Assembly (NCBI GenBank): GCA_934148535.1
Contig: CAKPDF010000013.1
Coordinates: forward strand, 1 to 38,000
Origin: an uncultured Bacilli bacterium
Lineage (GTDB): Bacteria; Bacillota_I; Bacilli_A; RF39; UBA660
Length of the DNA stretch: 38,000 bases
Direction: 5' to 3'
Both the position numbers and the translations under genes were made by a program. The first letter of the stretch is position 1. Every line of letters starts with the position of its first letter. The notes beneath the pieces are model-generated. The model worked only from the letters and a program-made list of their open reading frames with translations, was not told the DNA's origin and did not search any database. Below, in pieces: positions 16,796-25,393 of the stretch.

Positions 16796-16824
16796 AATAT
16801 ATCATTATTAATTAACTCTGTCAA
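16796..16824 (-). promoter_or_regulatory. str operon promoter
   Basis: Minus strand: TTGACA (16819-16824), 17 bp, TATATT (16796-16801) with an extended TG-A. Predicted start near 16789, giving a leader of about 93 bases before rpsL. Confidence 0.85.
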
Positions 16825-16885
16825 TTGATTTTTGATAAAAATTTAAAAAAGTGACATTCTTATTTTTTTACAATCTAAATAATAT

Positions 16886-16920
16886 AAAAGAAAAAGAGAT
16901 AAAAATACATATATCCCTTA
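16886..16920 (-). terminator. Terminator of the pseudopilin operon
   Basis: AAGGGATA pairs with TATCTCTT (one G-U) around a loop of about 11 bases, followed by TTTCTTTTAT on the minus strand. It lies just past the stop at 16936. Confidence 0.55.
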
Positions 16921-16935
16921 TCAAAACAAATCGAT

Positions 16936-17421
16936 TTATTTTTCTATATATTCCTGATATTCCAAAGTATATACATTATCCATCTTAATATCACTAGAAA
17001 TATAAGGAGTAACTTCAGAACCAGACTTTATCACATCACCTGCATATCCAACAAGAATACCAACCTCCAGATTATCCTTATCCTTAAATACAATATTAAA
17101 TTTGCCTAATTTAATGTCTTCTTTTGATTCATTAGAAATAGTAACAGTAAAGACGACATGTTCTCCATTCACCATTAATTTTCCGGAAGTAAATTTAAGA
17201 TTTCTAAACTCTCTTTCCCCTCCAATTTCATCAGTAGTAACATCAGAATAATCCCGATATTTGCTTTCAAAATTAACCAACTGATCATCATTTTCTTTAT
17301 AAGTATCATTGGTCTTTATCTCATTAAAATTTTTAACCTTATAAATATAAAAAAGTAAAGTAATACATACTAAAGCAACTATCAAAAGAAATAAAATAGC
17401 AATTAATATCTTTTTTTTCAT
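16936..17421 (-). CDS. Membrane-anchored partner of the giant pseudopilin
   Basis: 161 residues. One N-terminal membrane helix (about 4-27) and an extracellular Ig-like beta domain (about 70-160: KLMVNGEHVVFTVTISN, KLGKFNIVFKD, VIKSGSEV). The second half resembles FxLYD/DUF4352-type domains that are common on Gram-positive surfaces, but this is a shape judgement. It starts 10 bases after the stop of the pseudopilin, so the two are one transcript, and it is followed by a terminator. A role in anchoring or stabilising the pseudopilin is inferred from position only. Confidence 0.65.
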   Translation of the reverse strand: MKKKILIAILFLLIVALVCITLLFYIYKVKNFNEIKTNDTYKENDDQLVNFESKYRDYSDVTTDEIGGEREFRNLKFTSGKLMVNGEHVVFTVTISNESKEDIKLGKFNIVFKDKDNLEVGILVGYAGDVIKSGSEVTPYISSDIKMDNVYTLEYQEYIEK

Positions 17422-17431
17422 CTAAATCCTC

Positions 17432-20400
17432 CTATGACAATTTGTAACATTTACCATTATATTCAGTATAACCAGACGAACAAAAACTAGAAGTATGATA
17501 AGTAGCCCCCGTAGTATAGTAGCAGGAACCATTTGAATAAGTATACCCTTTGTCACAATATGGACTACTAGTATAACCACAAGCAGAACAACTAGAACCA
17601 TACGCATAATAACTCCAACAATATCCTTCGCTATTCCAAAGATAACCAGCAGAAGTGCAACTAGAAGCTTTATTATAAGATTTACGGCATTTACTAGGAC
17701 AATTAGCTCTATTCACACTAGCACATTTACAATCAGAACTATAATATGAACAAGTTTTGCAGGAAGTAGCATAACGCACAGTACCATAATGATAGCAATA
17801 TGCTCCAGATCCAGTGCCACTATCGCAAGAATACCAAGAACTAGTAGATTTATCAGTAACGCTAATTTTTCTTCCAGGAGAACCACTGGCATTACCCGCT
17901 TTATCCATTGCACCAACATAAACATAATAAGTACCAGCACTAGTTATATTATTTAATGAAATAGAACCAGATTTCCCAGATGCAATCGTTGTAGTCCAAG
18001 AAGAATCCCATAATGAATAAAAATAATGATCAAATCCACTTTCTTTATCTGTAGAACCACTTACAACAATATTACCATTGCTTATAGTAAATGTTGCTGG
18101 AGCAGTAGGACTTTTATCGTCAAGATCAAAATCAATGACGACCGTCGTTTGATTACCAGCTACATCTTTAACTGTTACAGCAACTTGTCTTTTTCCACCA
18201 GAGTTAATTTCATAACTACCATTTTTTACCGTTGCCCCTTCATAAGTAGATATAACATTTTTAGTTTCATATTTAGTTCTACTTGAATAATTACCTGCAC
18301 TATTATAATTAAAATAAGTATATGTCTCATTTGAATCTGAAATTGTCCATGATATAATTGGTGCATTTTTTTTATTATACCAAGTACCAACATTAAAATC
18401 TATTGAACATTCATCAGATTTACAAACTGAAGATTTACTTGCATTATTATTTTTAACAGTTACACTTATACTAGGAGCAATATTATCTATTTTTATGTAA
18501 GTACTATTTTTATCAGAACAATTTCCCACTTTGTCACATGCCCTTACATAAACAAGTTGATTTCTATTCGCTGTAAATGCAGTAGTTACAAAACTATTTT
18601 TAGCTGAATCACTATAAGTTACCCAATTTATATCATGATTACTACCAGTAGTAGTTGTATCAGCACTATATGTATATTGATAATATGCAATTCCAGAATA
18701 ACTGTCACTACTAGACAATGTTAACTTAAAATTACCTTTACTCCAATTACCACTAGTTGGATTATCTATGTTTGGCTTTGATGGAGCTGTTTTATCTATT
18801 TTTATTGGAGTAGATGCAGTAGTACAGTTGCCCACATTATCGCATATTTCATAAGTTCCTATTCTATCTCCTTCGCCACTCCAAGTTTCATCACGAGTAC
18901 TAGTATTAGTATTACCTAATGATTTCCATGTAGTTTGCGAGGCATTATCTTTCCATTTTAAACTACTAGGATTTATCCCTGAAGCAACATCAGAATATTT
19001 TAGTTTTACTGTTATATTTTGATTTGTCCAATCACCTCCACTTGGATTTGTAATAATTAATGTAGGAGGAGTTTTATCTATTCTAAAATTACTAGATGCT
19101 GTAGTACAATTTCCTGCATAATCACAAACTTTATAATATCCTACCCTATCTCCTTCTCCACTCCAGATGTCACCAGTATTTTCATCGTACGATAAAGATT
19201 GCCAAGTTTTATTATTTTTATTATCTTTCCACTGAATAGTAGATTTATCAATTCCAGAATGAGTGTCAAAATAATTTAATTTTGCTACTATGTTTTGATT
19301 TGTCCAATTTCCTCCACTAGAATTAATTATATCTAAAGTAGGTGCCTTCTTATCAAGATTAACATTTATATAAATAATTGTATTCTTTCTTGTAATTTTA
19401 TTTGTTACAACTATTTTAATTTGCTGCATTCCTCCATTATTACCTATCTTACTTTTATCAAAAATACAACTATTACTATTACAAATATATTTAGAATCAA
19501 TATTAGCACTTCTTCTATTAGTATAATCGTCATCATCATTACCAGAATTAGAATAATATACTTTAGATTCAGTTTCATACCCACCATATACATTCCAAGA
19601 TATATCAGGCATACTCATCCAATTATCTATATTATAATTTATAACATTTCCATCTTCACCAAAATATTGACCATTATAAACATTAAATAACTTATGATTA
19701 ACATTAACATTAACATATGGATTAGAAGGTAAAGTTACTTGGAATGATTTATTTGTAGAAAACTTTTCTCCATCCCATATTTTAGCATATATTGAAGAAT
19801 TATTATAAAATTTCAAAGGAACATCCTTAAAATTTAAAGTTTCTGTTCTATACCAATAACCCTTAGTTAATTTAGTCACACCATTACTATCACAAGTTAA
19901 AGAGGGAATGTTTCCATTACCACAAGCATATACAGTTTCTTCACTAACGCTATCACTTGAAGTTACTTTAAAATAATATTTAGCATTTTCGTCAGGATGA
20001 ATATTTTTAGCTTCAAATTTTATTGCAACTTCTTTATATATTCTATTATTGCCATTATCATTTTTTACACTGCCGGTACTAAATGACAGATCAGTAAGGC
20101 CTATGGTTTGCTTCATTATAGCATAATTGCTACTATAGGCAGTTTTATAATTACATTTCAATCCCAAATAATATGTTTGTCCAGATGTTAAGCCATCAAA
20201 AGTGTAAGTATCATCTTTTGTTGTATAATTTCTTAATTCTTCTTTACCATCTTGATCTTTAAATAAAGCAAAAGTATAATTTAAAACACCTTCACCATAG
20301 CATCTTCCTTTTATAGATACACTAGAGGTAGTTTTTTTCTGTAACGATATTGTTATTTGCTGAGTGCCAGTATTTCCACTGCATATTCCCTGATCATCAT

Positions 20401-20767
20401 ATTCTTCACTAATAATAGTTTTATTAGAATATCCTCTAGTTAAAACAACATAATTATAATTAACATTTTTAATATCATCTTGCTTTAAAAATCCTTTATT
20501 AACCAAATCTAATACAGGTACACAAAAAGTTTCCTTATCATTATTTTCGTCTGTTACCCAATATTTAGAATCATTGTAATATTCATCAGCATAACTGACA
20601 GCACTTTTCATAATAGCCTCTCTACTAACATAATTAGCCTTATCTTCAGAATTTTCTCTTATTTTCCCAAAAGTAAAAACCGCTATTACACTAAGAATTG
20701 AAATTATTGCTATAGTAGCGATTAATTCAATCAAAGTAAAGCCATTTTTATTTCTTATTCCCTTCAT
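17432..20767 (-). CDS. Giant type IV pilin-like surface protein with Ig-like repeats and Cys-rich tail
   Basis: 1111 residues. The N-terminus MKGIRNKNG/FTLIELIATIAIISIL is a class III prepilin signal: cleavage after Gly9, Phe next, Glu at +5, then the hydrophobic helix. Residues 40-470 hold unique beta domains. From about 475 come Ig-like modules that start with DK-x-(A/P)-P and carry CD-x2-GNC (starts near 475, 564, 659, 762 and 886); two of them share GG-(N/D)-WTNQNI almost word for word. The last 136 residues (976-1111) contain 16 cysteines in a Tyr/Ser-rich background. Ordinary pilins are 120-200 residues, so this is a pseudopilin-type adhesin or tip-like protein. No pilus ATPase, platform protein or prepilin peptidase is in the window, so export must rely on genes elsewhere. 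It has its own promoter and a downstream partner gene. Confidence 0.8.
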   Translation of the reverse strand: MKGIRNKNGFTLIELIATIAIISILSVIAVFTFGKIRENSEDKANYVSREAIMKSAVSYADEYYNDSKYWVTDENNDKETFCVPVLDLVNKGFLKQDDIKNVNYNYVVLTRGYSNKTIISEEYDDQGICSGNTGTQQITISLQKKTTSSVSIKGRCYGEGVLNYTFALFKDQDGKEELRNYTTKDDTYTFDGLTSGQTYYLGLKCNYKTAYSSNYAIMKQTIGLTDLSFSTGSVKNDNGNNRIYKEVAIKFEAKNIHPDENAKYYFKVTSSDSVSEETVYACGNGNIPSLTCDSNGVTKLTKGYWYRTETLNFKDVPLKFYNNSSIYAKIWDGEKFSTNKSFQVTLPSNPYVNVNVNHKLFNVYNGQYFGEDGNVINYNIDNWMSMPDISWNVYGGYETESKVYYSNSGNDDDDYTNRRSANIDSKYICNSNSCIFDKSKIGNNGGMQQIKIVVTNKITRKNTIIYINVNLDKKAPTLDIINSSGGNWTNQNIVAKLNYFDTHSGIDKSTIQWKDNKNNKTWQSLSYDENTGDIWSGEGDRVGYYKVCDYAGNCTTASSNFRIDKTPPTLIITNPSGGDWTNQNITVKLKYSDVASGINPSSLKWKDNASQTTWKSLGNTNTSTRDETWSGEGDRIGTYEICDNVGNCTTASTPIKIDKTAPSKPNIDNPTSGNWSKGNFKLTLSSSDSYSGIAYYQYTYSADTTTTGSNHDINWVTYSDSAKNSFVTTAFTANRNQLVYVRACDKVGNCSDKNSTYIKIDNIAPSISVTVKNNNASKSSVCKSDECSIDFNVGTWYNKKNAPIISWTISDSNETYTYFNYNSAGNYSSRTKYETKNVISTYEGATVKNGSYEINSGGKRQVAVTVKDVAGNQTTVVIDFDLDDKSPTAPATFTISNGNIVVSGSTDKESGFDHYFYSLWDSSWTTTIASGKSGSISLNNITSAGTYYVYVGAMDKAGNASGSPGRKISVTDKSTSSWYSCDSGTGSGAYCYHYGTVRYATSCKTCSYYSSDCKCASVNRANCPSKCRKSYNKASSCTSAGYLWNSEGYCWSYYAYGSSCSACGYTSSPYCDKGYTYSNGSCYYTTGATYHTSSFCSSGYTEYNGKCYKLS

Positions 20768-20790
20768 ACTAACACCTCTATTATAACTAG

Positions 20791-20819
20791 ATTATATCAA
20801 CTTTTTACAAAGAAGTCAT
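20791..20819 (-). promoter_or_regulatory. Promoter of the pseudopilin operon
   Basis: Minus strand: ATGACT (20814-20819), 17 bp, TATAAT (20791-20796) with an extended TG-A; 24 bases before the ATG, with AGAGGTG as ribosome binding site. Confidence 0.65.
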
Positions 20820-20862
20820 TAGTTTTGGTAAAAAAATAATAAAATATTCTAAAAGGTACTAA

Positions 20863-20891
20863 TTGACTGCAAATATCTTTTATGTTAGTAT
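20863..20891 (+). promoter_or_regulatory. Promoter of the beta-lactamase-fold gene
   Basis: Plus strand: TTGACT (20863-20868), 17 bp, TAGTAT (20886-20891) with an extended TG-T. This places the transcript start near 20898 and rules out the upstream TTG as a start codon. Confidence 0.7.
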
Positions 20892-20910
20892 TATACTAGT
20901 GGTGGTGTGT

Positions 20911-21969
20911 ATGAAGAATTTATTTAAATACTTTATAATAGGATGTAAAGTATTATTATCCAATGGATTATTAATAGTATTATTAATAAACTTTAGTTTA
21001 ATATCTAACATAGTATATAAAGCTATCAATAACAAAAATAAATTAGAAAAATATGAAAGTTTAAAAACTGAAATAGAAGAAAAAATTGAAAACAAAATAG
21101 TTATAGAAAATACAACACCAAATATAGATGAACCTAAAGGTGTTACTAAAATAACAATTTGTCTTAAATCCCCTATCTCAAAAGAAGAACTAAGTGAAAA
21201 TCTATTAAATATCAGTAATGAGCTTGAAAATTACATGAACTCATCTAATCTTAACTTTGCCTTTAAATATAAGGATTTATATACAGGATTTTCTTTATCG
21301 TATAATAGCAATCAACCAATTTTTGCAGCATCTACTATAAAAGCACCCGAAGCCATATACATATATGAAGAATCAGAAAAAGGAAATATAAATTTAGAAA
21401 ATAGCATAAAATATACACCTAATTATTACAGTAATGGTACTGGTATTTTAAAAAATACCGCTTTTAATAAAGATTATACAATCAGAAGACTAGTAGAATA
21501 TTCAATAATTCATAGCGACAATGCAGCACATCTTATGCTAAATGAAAAATATAATCCACAAAATATATATAATTTTTGGAAAGAAAAAGGAACAACATCT
21601 ATTTATAAATCTAATACTGCATGGGGAGATATAAACGCTAATGATGCTACTATATATATGGAAGAATTATATAATTACTATCTTACAAACACTGATAATA
21701 GTAAAGAATTAATAAAATATTTTGAATCATCATGGAAAGTTATATCTTCACCAAATAATAGTATTATTGCTAGTAAGTCAGGATGGGCTTCTAATTCATT
21801 GCATGATGCTGCTTTAATATTTGATGAAAATCCTTATATTTTAGTTATTTTAAGTAATAGAGGCAATGCAGAATATACAAATTATTTTAATAGGATATCA
21901 AATCTTATTTATAAATTTCACCATACTTACTGGGAAGAAAAAATTTCTAAATGTACAATAAATAATTAA
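20911..21969 (+). CDS. Membrane-anchored class A beta-lactamase-fold serine hydrolase
   Basis: 352 residues from ATG 20911, preceded by GGTGGTGTGT. An N-terminal membrane helix (about 14-34) and a linker of about 70 residues lead into a PF13354-type domain with the active-site motifs STIK (Ser141, Lys144), SDN (202-204) and KSG (289-291). The catalytic Ser and Lys are intact. There is no obvious Glu-x2-Leu-Asn omega loop, which a true class A beta-lactamase needs for deacylation, so it may be a penicillin-binding or peptidoglycan-processing enzyme rather than a resistance enzyme. The domain faces outside the cell. Single gene with its own promoter and terminator, divergent from the pseudopilin operon. 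Confidence 0.8.
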   Translation: MKNLFKYFIIGCKVLLSNGLLIVLLINFSLISNIVYKAINNKNKLEKYESLKTEIEEKIENKIVIENTTPNIDEPKGVTKITICLKSPISKEELSENLLNISNELENYMNSSNLNFAFKYKDLYTGFSLSYNSNQPIFAASTIKAPEAIYIYEESEKGNINLENSIKYTPNYYSNGTGILKNTAFNKDYTIRRLVEYSIIHSDNAAHLMLNEKYNPQNIYNFWKEKGTTSIYKSNTAWGDINANDATIYMEELYNYYLTNTDNSKELIKYFESSWKVISSPNNSIIASKSGWASNSLHDAALIFDENPYILVILSNRGNAEYTNYFNRISNLIYKFHHTYWEEKISKCTINN

Positions 21970-21978
21970 TAAATAGCA

Positions 21979-22006
21979 AAAAAATAGATACAAATATCTA
22001 TTTTTT
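21979..22006. terminator. Bidirectional terminator
   Basis: Perfect 12-bp arms AAAAAATAGATA and TATCTATTTTTT with the loop CAAA. The T-run serves the plus-strand hydrolase gene, and the A-run gives U residues for the converging YihY-family gene, which ends at 22022. Confidence 0.85.
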
Positions 22007-22021
22007 ATTATATATTTTACA

Positions 22022-22822
22022 CTACTTATTATTATAATTAATAGTATTTATAGCCATACCCATAACAAAGACATATGCTAAAATATATATCCACATCATT
22101 AGCATTACTATACTAGATAGATTACCATAAATAATATCATATCTAGCAAAATAGTGCAAATAATAACTAAATATAGCAGTAGCAATAGTCCATATTAAAG
22201 TAGTAAATAATGAACCATATGTAGTATCCCTACTTTGAATATCAGCTGTAGGTGCTATAGTATATATAAGTTTTAAATTACAATAAATTATTAAAAATGA
22301 TAAAGGCCATTTAAGTAATTTATAGATAAATACTAATTTTTTAACTAATTCACTATCTCCAAATAAATTTAATATTTTACCACCAAACATAGGTACTAAT
22401 AATAAAAACATTATCAAAAATATTAAAATAAATAACAAAATAACAGACTTGATTCTCTCTCTGATAGGATCAGTATTTTCTACTTTATATAAAGCATTAG
22501 AAGCATTTATTATAGCATATGTACCATTACTAGCAACAACAAATGCAATAAAGTTAAATGTTCCAAGTCCTCCATCAAATCCTTTACCAGAAATAAATTC
22601 AACTACTACTTCACTAACTTTATAAGGTAACACACTTTCGATAGTATTAACTAAAGTATCTATAGAAATAGAAAAATAAGAAGCAATGTATATGATAATA
22701 GTTAAAACAGGAACTAAGGCTAAAACTGCAAAAAATGCAATATTACCAGGAAGTACTCTAAGTTCTGTTTTAGAAAATATTTTAAGTAACTTCTTTAAAT
22801 ATCTTTTAGCCTTGTTCCACAT
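22022..22822 (-). CDS. YihY/virulence factor BrkB family membrane protein
   Basis: 266 residues with about six membrane helices. The family signature is visible: LPGNIAFFAVLALVPVLTI near the N-terminus, FNFIAFVVASNGTYAIINASNALYKVE in the middle and YGSLFTTLIWTIATAIFSYYLHYFARYDIIYGNLSSIVMLMMWIYI near the end (given here as pieces of a conserved domain). Members are not RNase BN, despite old annotations; their function is unsettled, and a transport or lipid-export role has been proposed. Its start lies 12 bases after the GGDEF gene, so it is the last gene of that operon. Confidence 0.9.
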   Translation of the reverse strand: MWNKAKRYLKKLLKIFSKTELRVLPGNIAFFAVLALVPVLTIIIYIASYFSISIDTLVNTIESVLPYKVSEVVVEFISGKGFDGGLGTFNFIAFVVASNGTYAIINASNALYKVENTDPIRERIKSVILLFILIFLIMFLLLVPMFGGKILNLFGDSELVKKLVFIYKLLKWPLSFLIIYCNLKLIYTIAPTADIQSRDTTYGSLFTTLIWTIATAIFSYYLHYFARYDIIYGNLSSIVMLMMWIYILAYVFVMGMAINTINYNNK

Positions 22823-22834
22823 TTTAAATCACCC

Positions 22835-24868
22835 TTATTTCTTCTCATTTTCTTTATTCTTATTCATATCAATAATAGCTTCATTTATAGCGTCATCTAT
22901 ACTTTTAACATCATCTTCAATCATACTATAACCAATAGATGCTCCATATCCATAAGGAAGATTTTTAAATTCCTTATAAATTTTTCTTGAGTACATCATA
23001 ACATCATTAGCAGGATATCCTACCATATATATTAAAAATTCATTACCATCAGTACGGACTAAATCTGTTTTTTCAAGTTGATTTGCTATCAATATATTAG
23101 CAGCTTTCTTAATAACTTCATCGCCTTTTTCGTGACCATAATTGTCATTTATATCTTTTAAATTATTTAAATCAATTACCACTATGGCTTGAGGATATAT
23201 AACGTTATCATCCCACTTAGGAATACTATAATTTAAATAATTTCTATTCTTTAATGAAGTCATGACATCAATAAATTTCATCTTATCTTCCATATATGCA
23301 CGTTTTTTCTTTTTCTTTTTATTTTTAATCATTAAAAGAACAATTATTAATATTAAAATTACTGCTAAAGAAAATGCTAAAATAGAAATAATTTCTTTTA
23401 ATCTGCCATCATACATTCCAACAGAAGTATTATATTTACCGCTAAAATCATTATAATCTGTCATAGAAACATAATAATCAAATAAACTAGCAAATGTCTT
23501 ATTTTTACCACTAATAACAAATGGAGTTTTACCTAAGTTACCTTCATATACTACCATGTAATCAGATAATTTCTCACTACTATAATAATTATACATCTCT
23601 TTATCAATTAATATAATATCATTATCTTTTATGCCTCTAAGTAAAGAATCTGTATCACTATATCTTGTAGCGTTAATTCCTTTTAATTTTAAGGCTTCAT
23701 CTAACTTACTGTTTTCTACTACTGATACTTCATATTTTTTCAAACTAGCAAGACTACCTATGTTAATATGTTCTTTAGCTAATACTACATAAGAAGAATT
23801 AACAACATTATTAGTAGTATAAAAACTACTTCCTAAAGATTTTAATTCAAAATTACCAAAAGCAAAATCAATATCTCCATTAATTAATGCTTGTTTCAAA
23901 TCTGAAATATTATTATATCTTACTACTTTTAATTCGACATTAGCAATACTTTGAAACTCTTTTAAATAATTAGAAATAATACCAACAAACTTATCGTTAT
24001 CAGCATTTTCAAAAGGCATATCAACAACGTAACCATAAGTATATACAGAAGAATTATAATTAACTCTATCAACATCAGTATATGAAGAATTATCAAAATA
24101 AGCATCTAGAAATCCCGTGCTATAACTATCACTTAAATATTTATCTTTATAATCTAAATAGAATTTAGATATAATAGAATATAAATCATTATCAGTAACT
24201 TCTAATACATATTTTTTAGAAATATCACTAATATGATAAAGAATACTTAAATTATTTTTAACAATCTCTTGCATATACATAACATTTGGAATGACAATAT
24301 AAGATACTTCCTTATCATTATAGCCTTGAATTAACTTATCAATATTATCATAATTAGTAACACTATCGCTATTTATATCTAAATAATATAAAACATCATT
24401 TTTATCACTAGTTAAAATACCTACTTTAGAATCTTTTATATCATCTATAGAAGATATGGTATCTTCCTCATCTGATCCTACTATAACATAAGTATCTTCA
24501 TAGAAAAGTATTTGATTATCTGATAATTTATCTTCATTATTTAATATTTTAAAAGCAAAATTACCATAACTTACTTCTTTATTAGATAGAGTATAAGAAT
24601 TTTTATTAAATTCTATATTATATTCTTCACTAAATTTATCTAAAAAATCAAATACTACTCCTTTACCACCATTACCATATATAGGAATATCATTAAATAC
24701 TGTTACATCTACTACTTTATTAGCATTATCATTAATCCATTGCTTCTCTAAAATAGTAAGTCCAGAATTACCAATAGATGTATTTAGTGCAAAAACTAAT
24801 ACTGCCACTACTACTAATACTACAATTACAGAAATTGTAATAATTTTATTAGCTTTTTTATTTTTCAT
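22835..24868 (-). CDS. Sensor protein: tandem solute-binding domains, membrane helix, degenerate GGDEF
   Basis: 677 residues. N-terminal membrane helix (about 9-27), two domains of the SBP_bac_3 type outside the cell (about 38-260 and 265-485), a second membrane helix (about 493-515), a Lys-rich junction and a C-terminal GGDEF domain (about 525-672). The GGDEF domain keeps DVMTSLKNRNYL and DLNNLKDINDNYGHEKGD, but the signature is DGNEF (607-611). The third residue, a metal-binding Asp/Glu in active diguanylate cyclases, is Asn, so catalysis is doubtful; the RxxD inhibitory site is also missing (EKTD). It may bind GTP or c-di-GMP or act through protein contacts. Ribosome binding site AGGTGATGAT. 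It lies between the small anchored gene and the YihY-family gene, with short gaps. Confidence 0.8.
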   Translation of the reverse strand: MKNKKANKIITISVIVVLVVVAVLVFALNTSIGNSGLTILEKQWINDNANKVVDVTVFNDIPIYGNGGKGVVFDFLDKFSEEYNIEFNKNSYTLSNKEVSYGNFAFKILNNEDKLSDNQILFYEDTYVIVGSDEEDTISSIDDIKDSKVGILTSDKNDVLYYLDINSDSVTNYDNIDKLIQGYNDKEVSYIVIPNVMYMQEIVKNNLSILYHISDISKKYVLEVTDNDLYSIISKFYLDYKDKYLSDSYSTGFLDAYFDNSSYTDVDRVNYNSSVYTYGYVVDMPFENADNDKFVGIISNYLKEFQSIANVELKVVRYNNISDLKQALINGDIDFAFGNFELKSLGSSFYTTNNVVNSSYVVLAKEHINIGSLASLKKYEVSVVENSKLDEALKLKGINATRYSDTDSLLRGIKDNDIILIDKEMYNYYSSEKLSDYMVVYEGNLGKTPFVISGKNKTFASLFDYYVSMTDYNDFSGKYNTSVGMYDGRLKEIISILAFSLAVILILIIVLLMIKNKKKKKKRAYMEDKMKFIDVMTSLKNRNYLNYSIPKWDDNVIYPQAIVVIDLNNLKDINDNYGHEKGDEVIKKAANILIANQLEKTDLVRTDGNEFLIYMVGYPANDVMMYSRKIYKEFKNLPYGYGASIGYSMIEDDVKSIDDAINEAIIDMNKNKENEKK

Positions 24869-24876
24869 ATCATCAC

Positions 24877-25341
24877 CTAACTTCTAGTCCAAATAATTTC
24901 TGAATCAGATGAATTTTTTGCACCTATGCTAGCCCAAGCATCATCTTTTTCTGAATCTTCATTAATAATCAATTCAAAATCATAAAAAGCCTTTTCATCA
25001 TCTTCAAAATTATCTATAGCACCACTTGCTATTTCTTTAGCCTTAGCTAAATCAGTACCTTCTTTATAAGAAATATCAATATAAACAATCTTACCTTGTA
25101 CTCTAACTTTAGCACTACTTACTTCCTCAGTTTCTAAAATCTTATCTTTAATTTTAGATAAATCTTTTTTAGATAGTTCTACTTTTTCAATACCATCTAA
25201 TCTATCTCCATATTTAGAAGAAGTATTAATACTCATCTTTAAGAAGAATATTAGCATTACTATAATAGCTATCAATGCTATTACGCAAAGAATAAATAAA
25301 ACAATATGCCTTTTAATTAACCCCTTAATTTTTTCTAACAT
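24877..25341 (-). CDS. Unknown membrane-anchored protein with an Asp23-like domain
   Basis: 154 residues from ATG 25341 (AGAGGTG at 25349-25355, spacing 7; a GTG two codons earlier has no room for a binding site). One membrane helix (about 13-35), then an alpha/beta domain (about 50-125: VELSKKDLSKIKDKIL, AKVRVQGKIVYIDISY) that is reminiscent of the alkaline-shock Asp23/AmaP fold, and an acidic tail. First gene of the operon with the GGDEF sensor (gap 8 bases) and the YihY-family gene. Function unknown; envelope stress is a guess from the fold. Confidence 0.6.
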   Translation of the reverse strand: MLEKIKGLIKRHIVLFILCVIALIAIIVMLIFFLKMSINTSSKYGDRLDGIEKVELSKKDLSKIKDKILETEEVSSAKVRVQGKIVYIDISYKEGTDLAKAKEIASGAIDNFEDDEKAFYDFELIINEDSEKDDAWASIGAKNSSDSEIIWTRS

Positions 25342-25364
25342 TTTCACACACCTCTTTATAATAA

Positions 25365-25393
25365 ATTATACAATAAATTATATGATTTAGCAA
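25365..25393 (-). promoter_or_regulatory. Promoter of the GGDEF/YihY operon
   Basis: Minus strand: TTGCTA (25388-25393), 17 bp, TATAAT (25365-25370). The -35 abuts the tgt stop. The predicted leader is only about 17 bases. Confidence 0.5.

Noticed and set aside
17713..17940. Second-frame open frame inside the Cys-rich tail of the pseudopilin
   Set aside because: No start signal, and the reading frame of the long protein is continuous through the region.
20863..20910. Upstream TTG start for the beta-lactamase-fold gene
   Set aside because: The TTG is the -35 box of the promoter; the transcript would start downstream of it.
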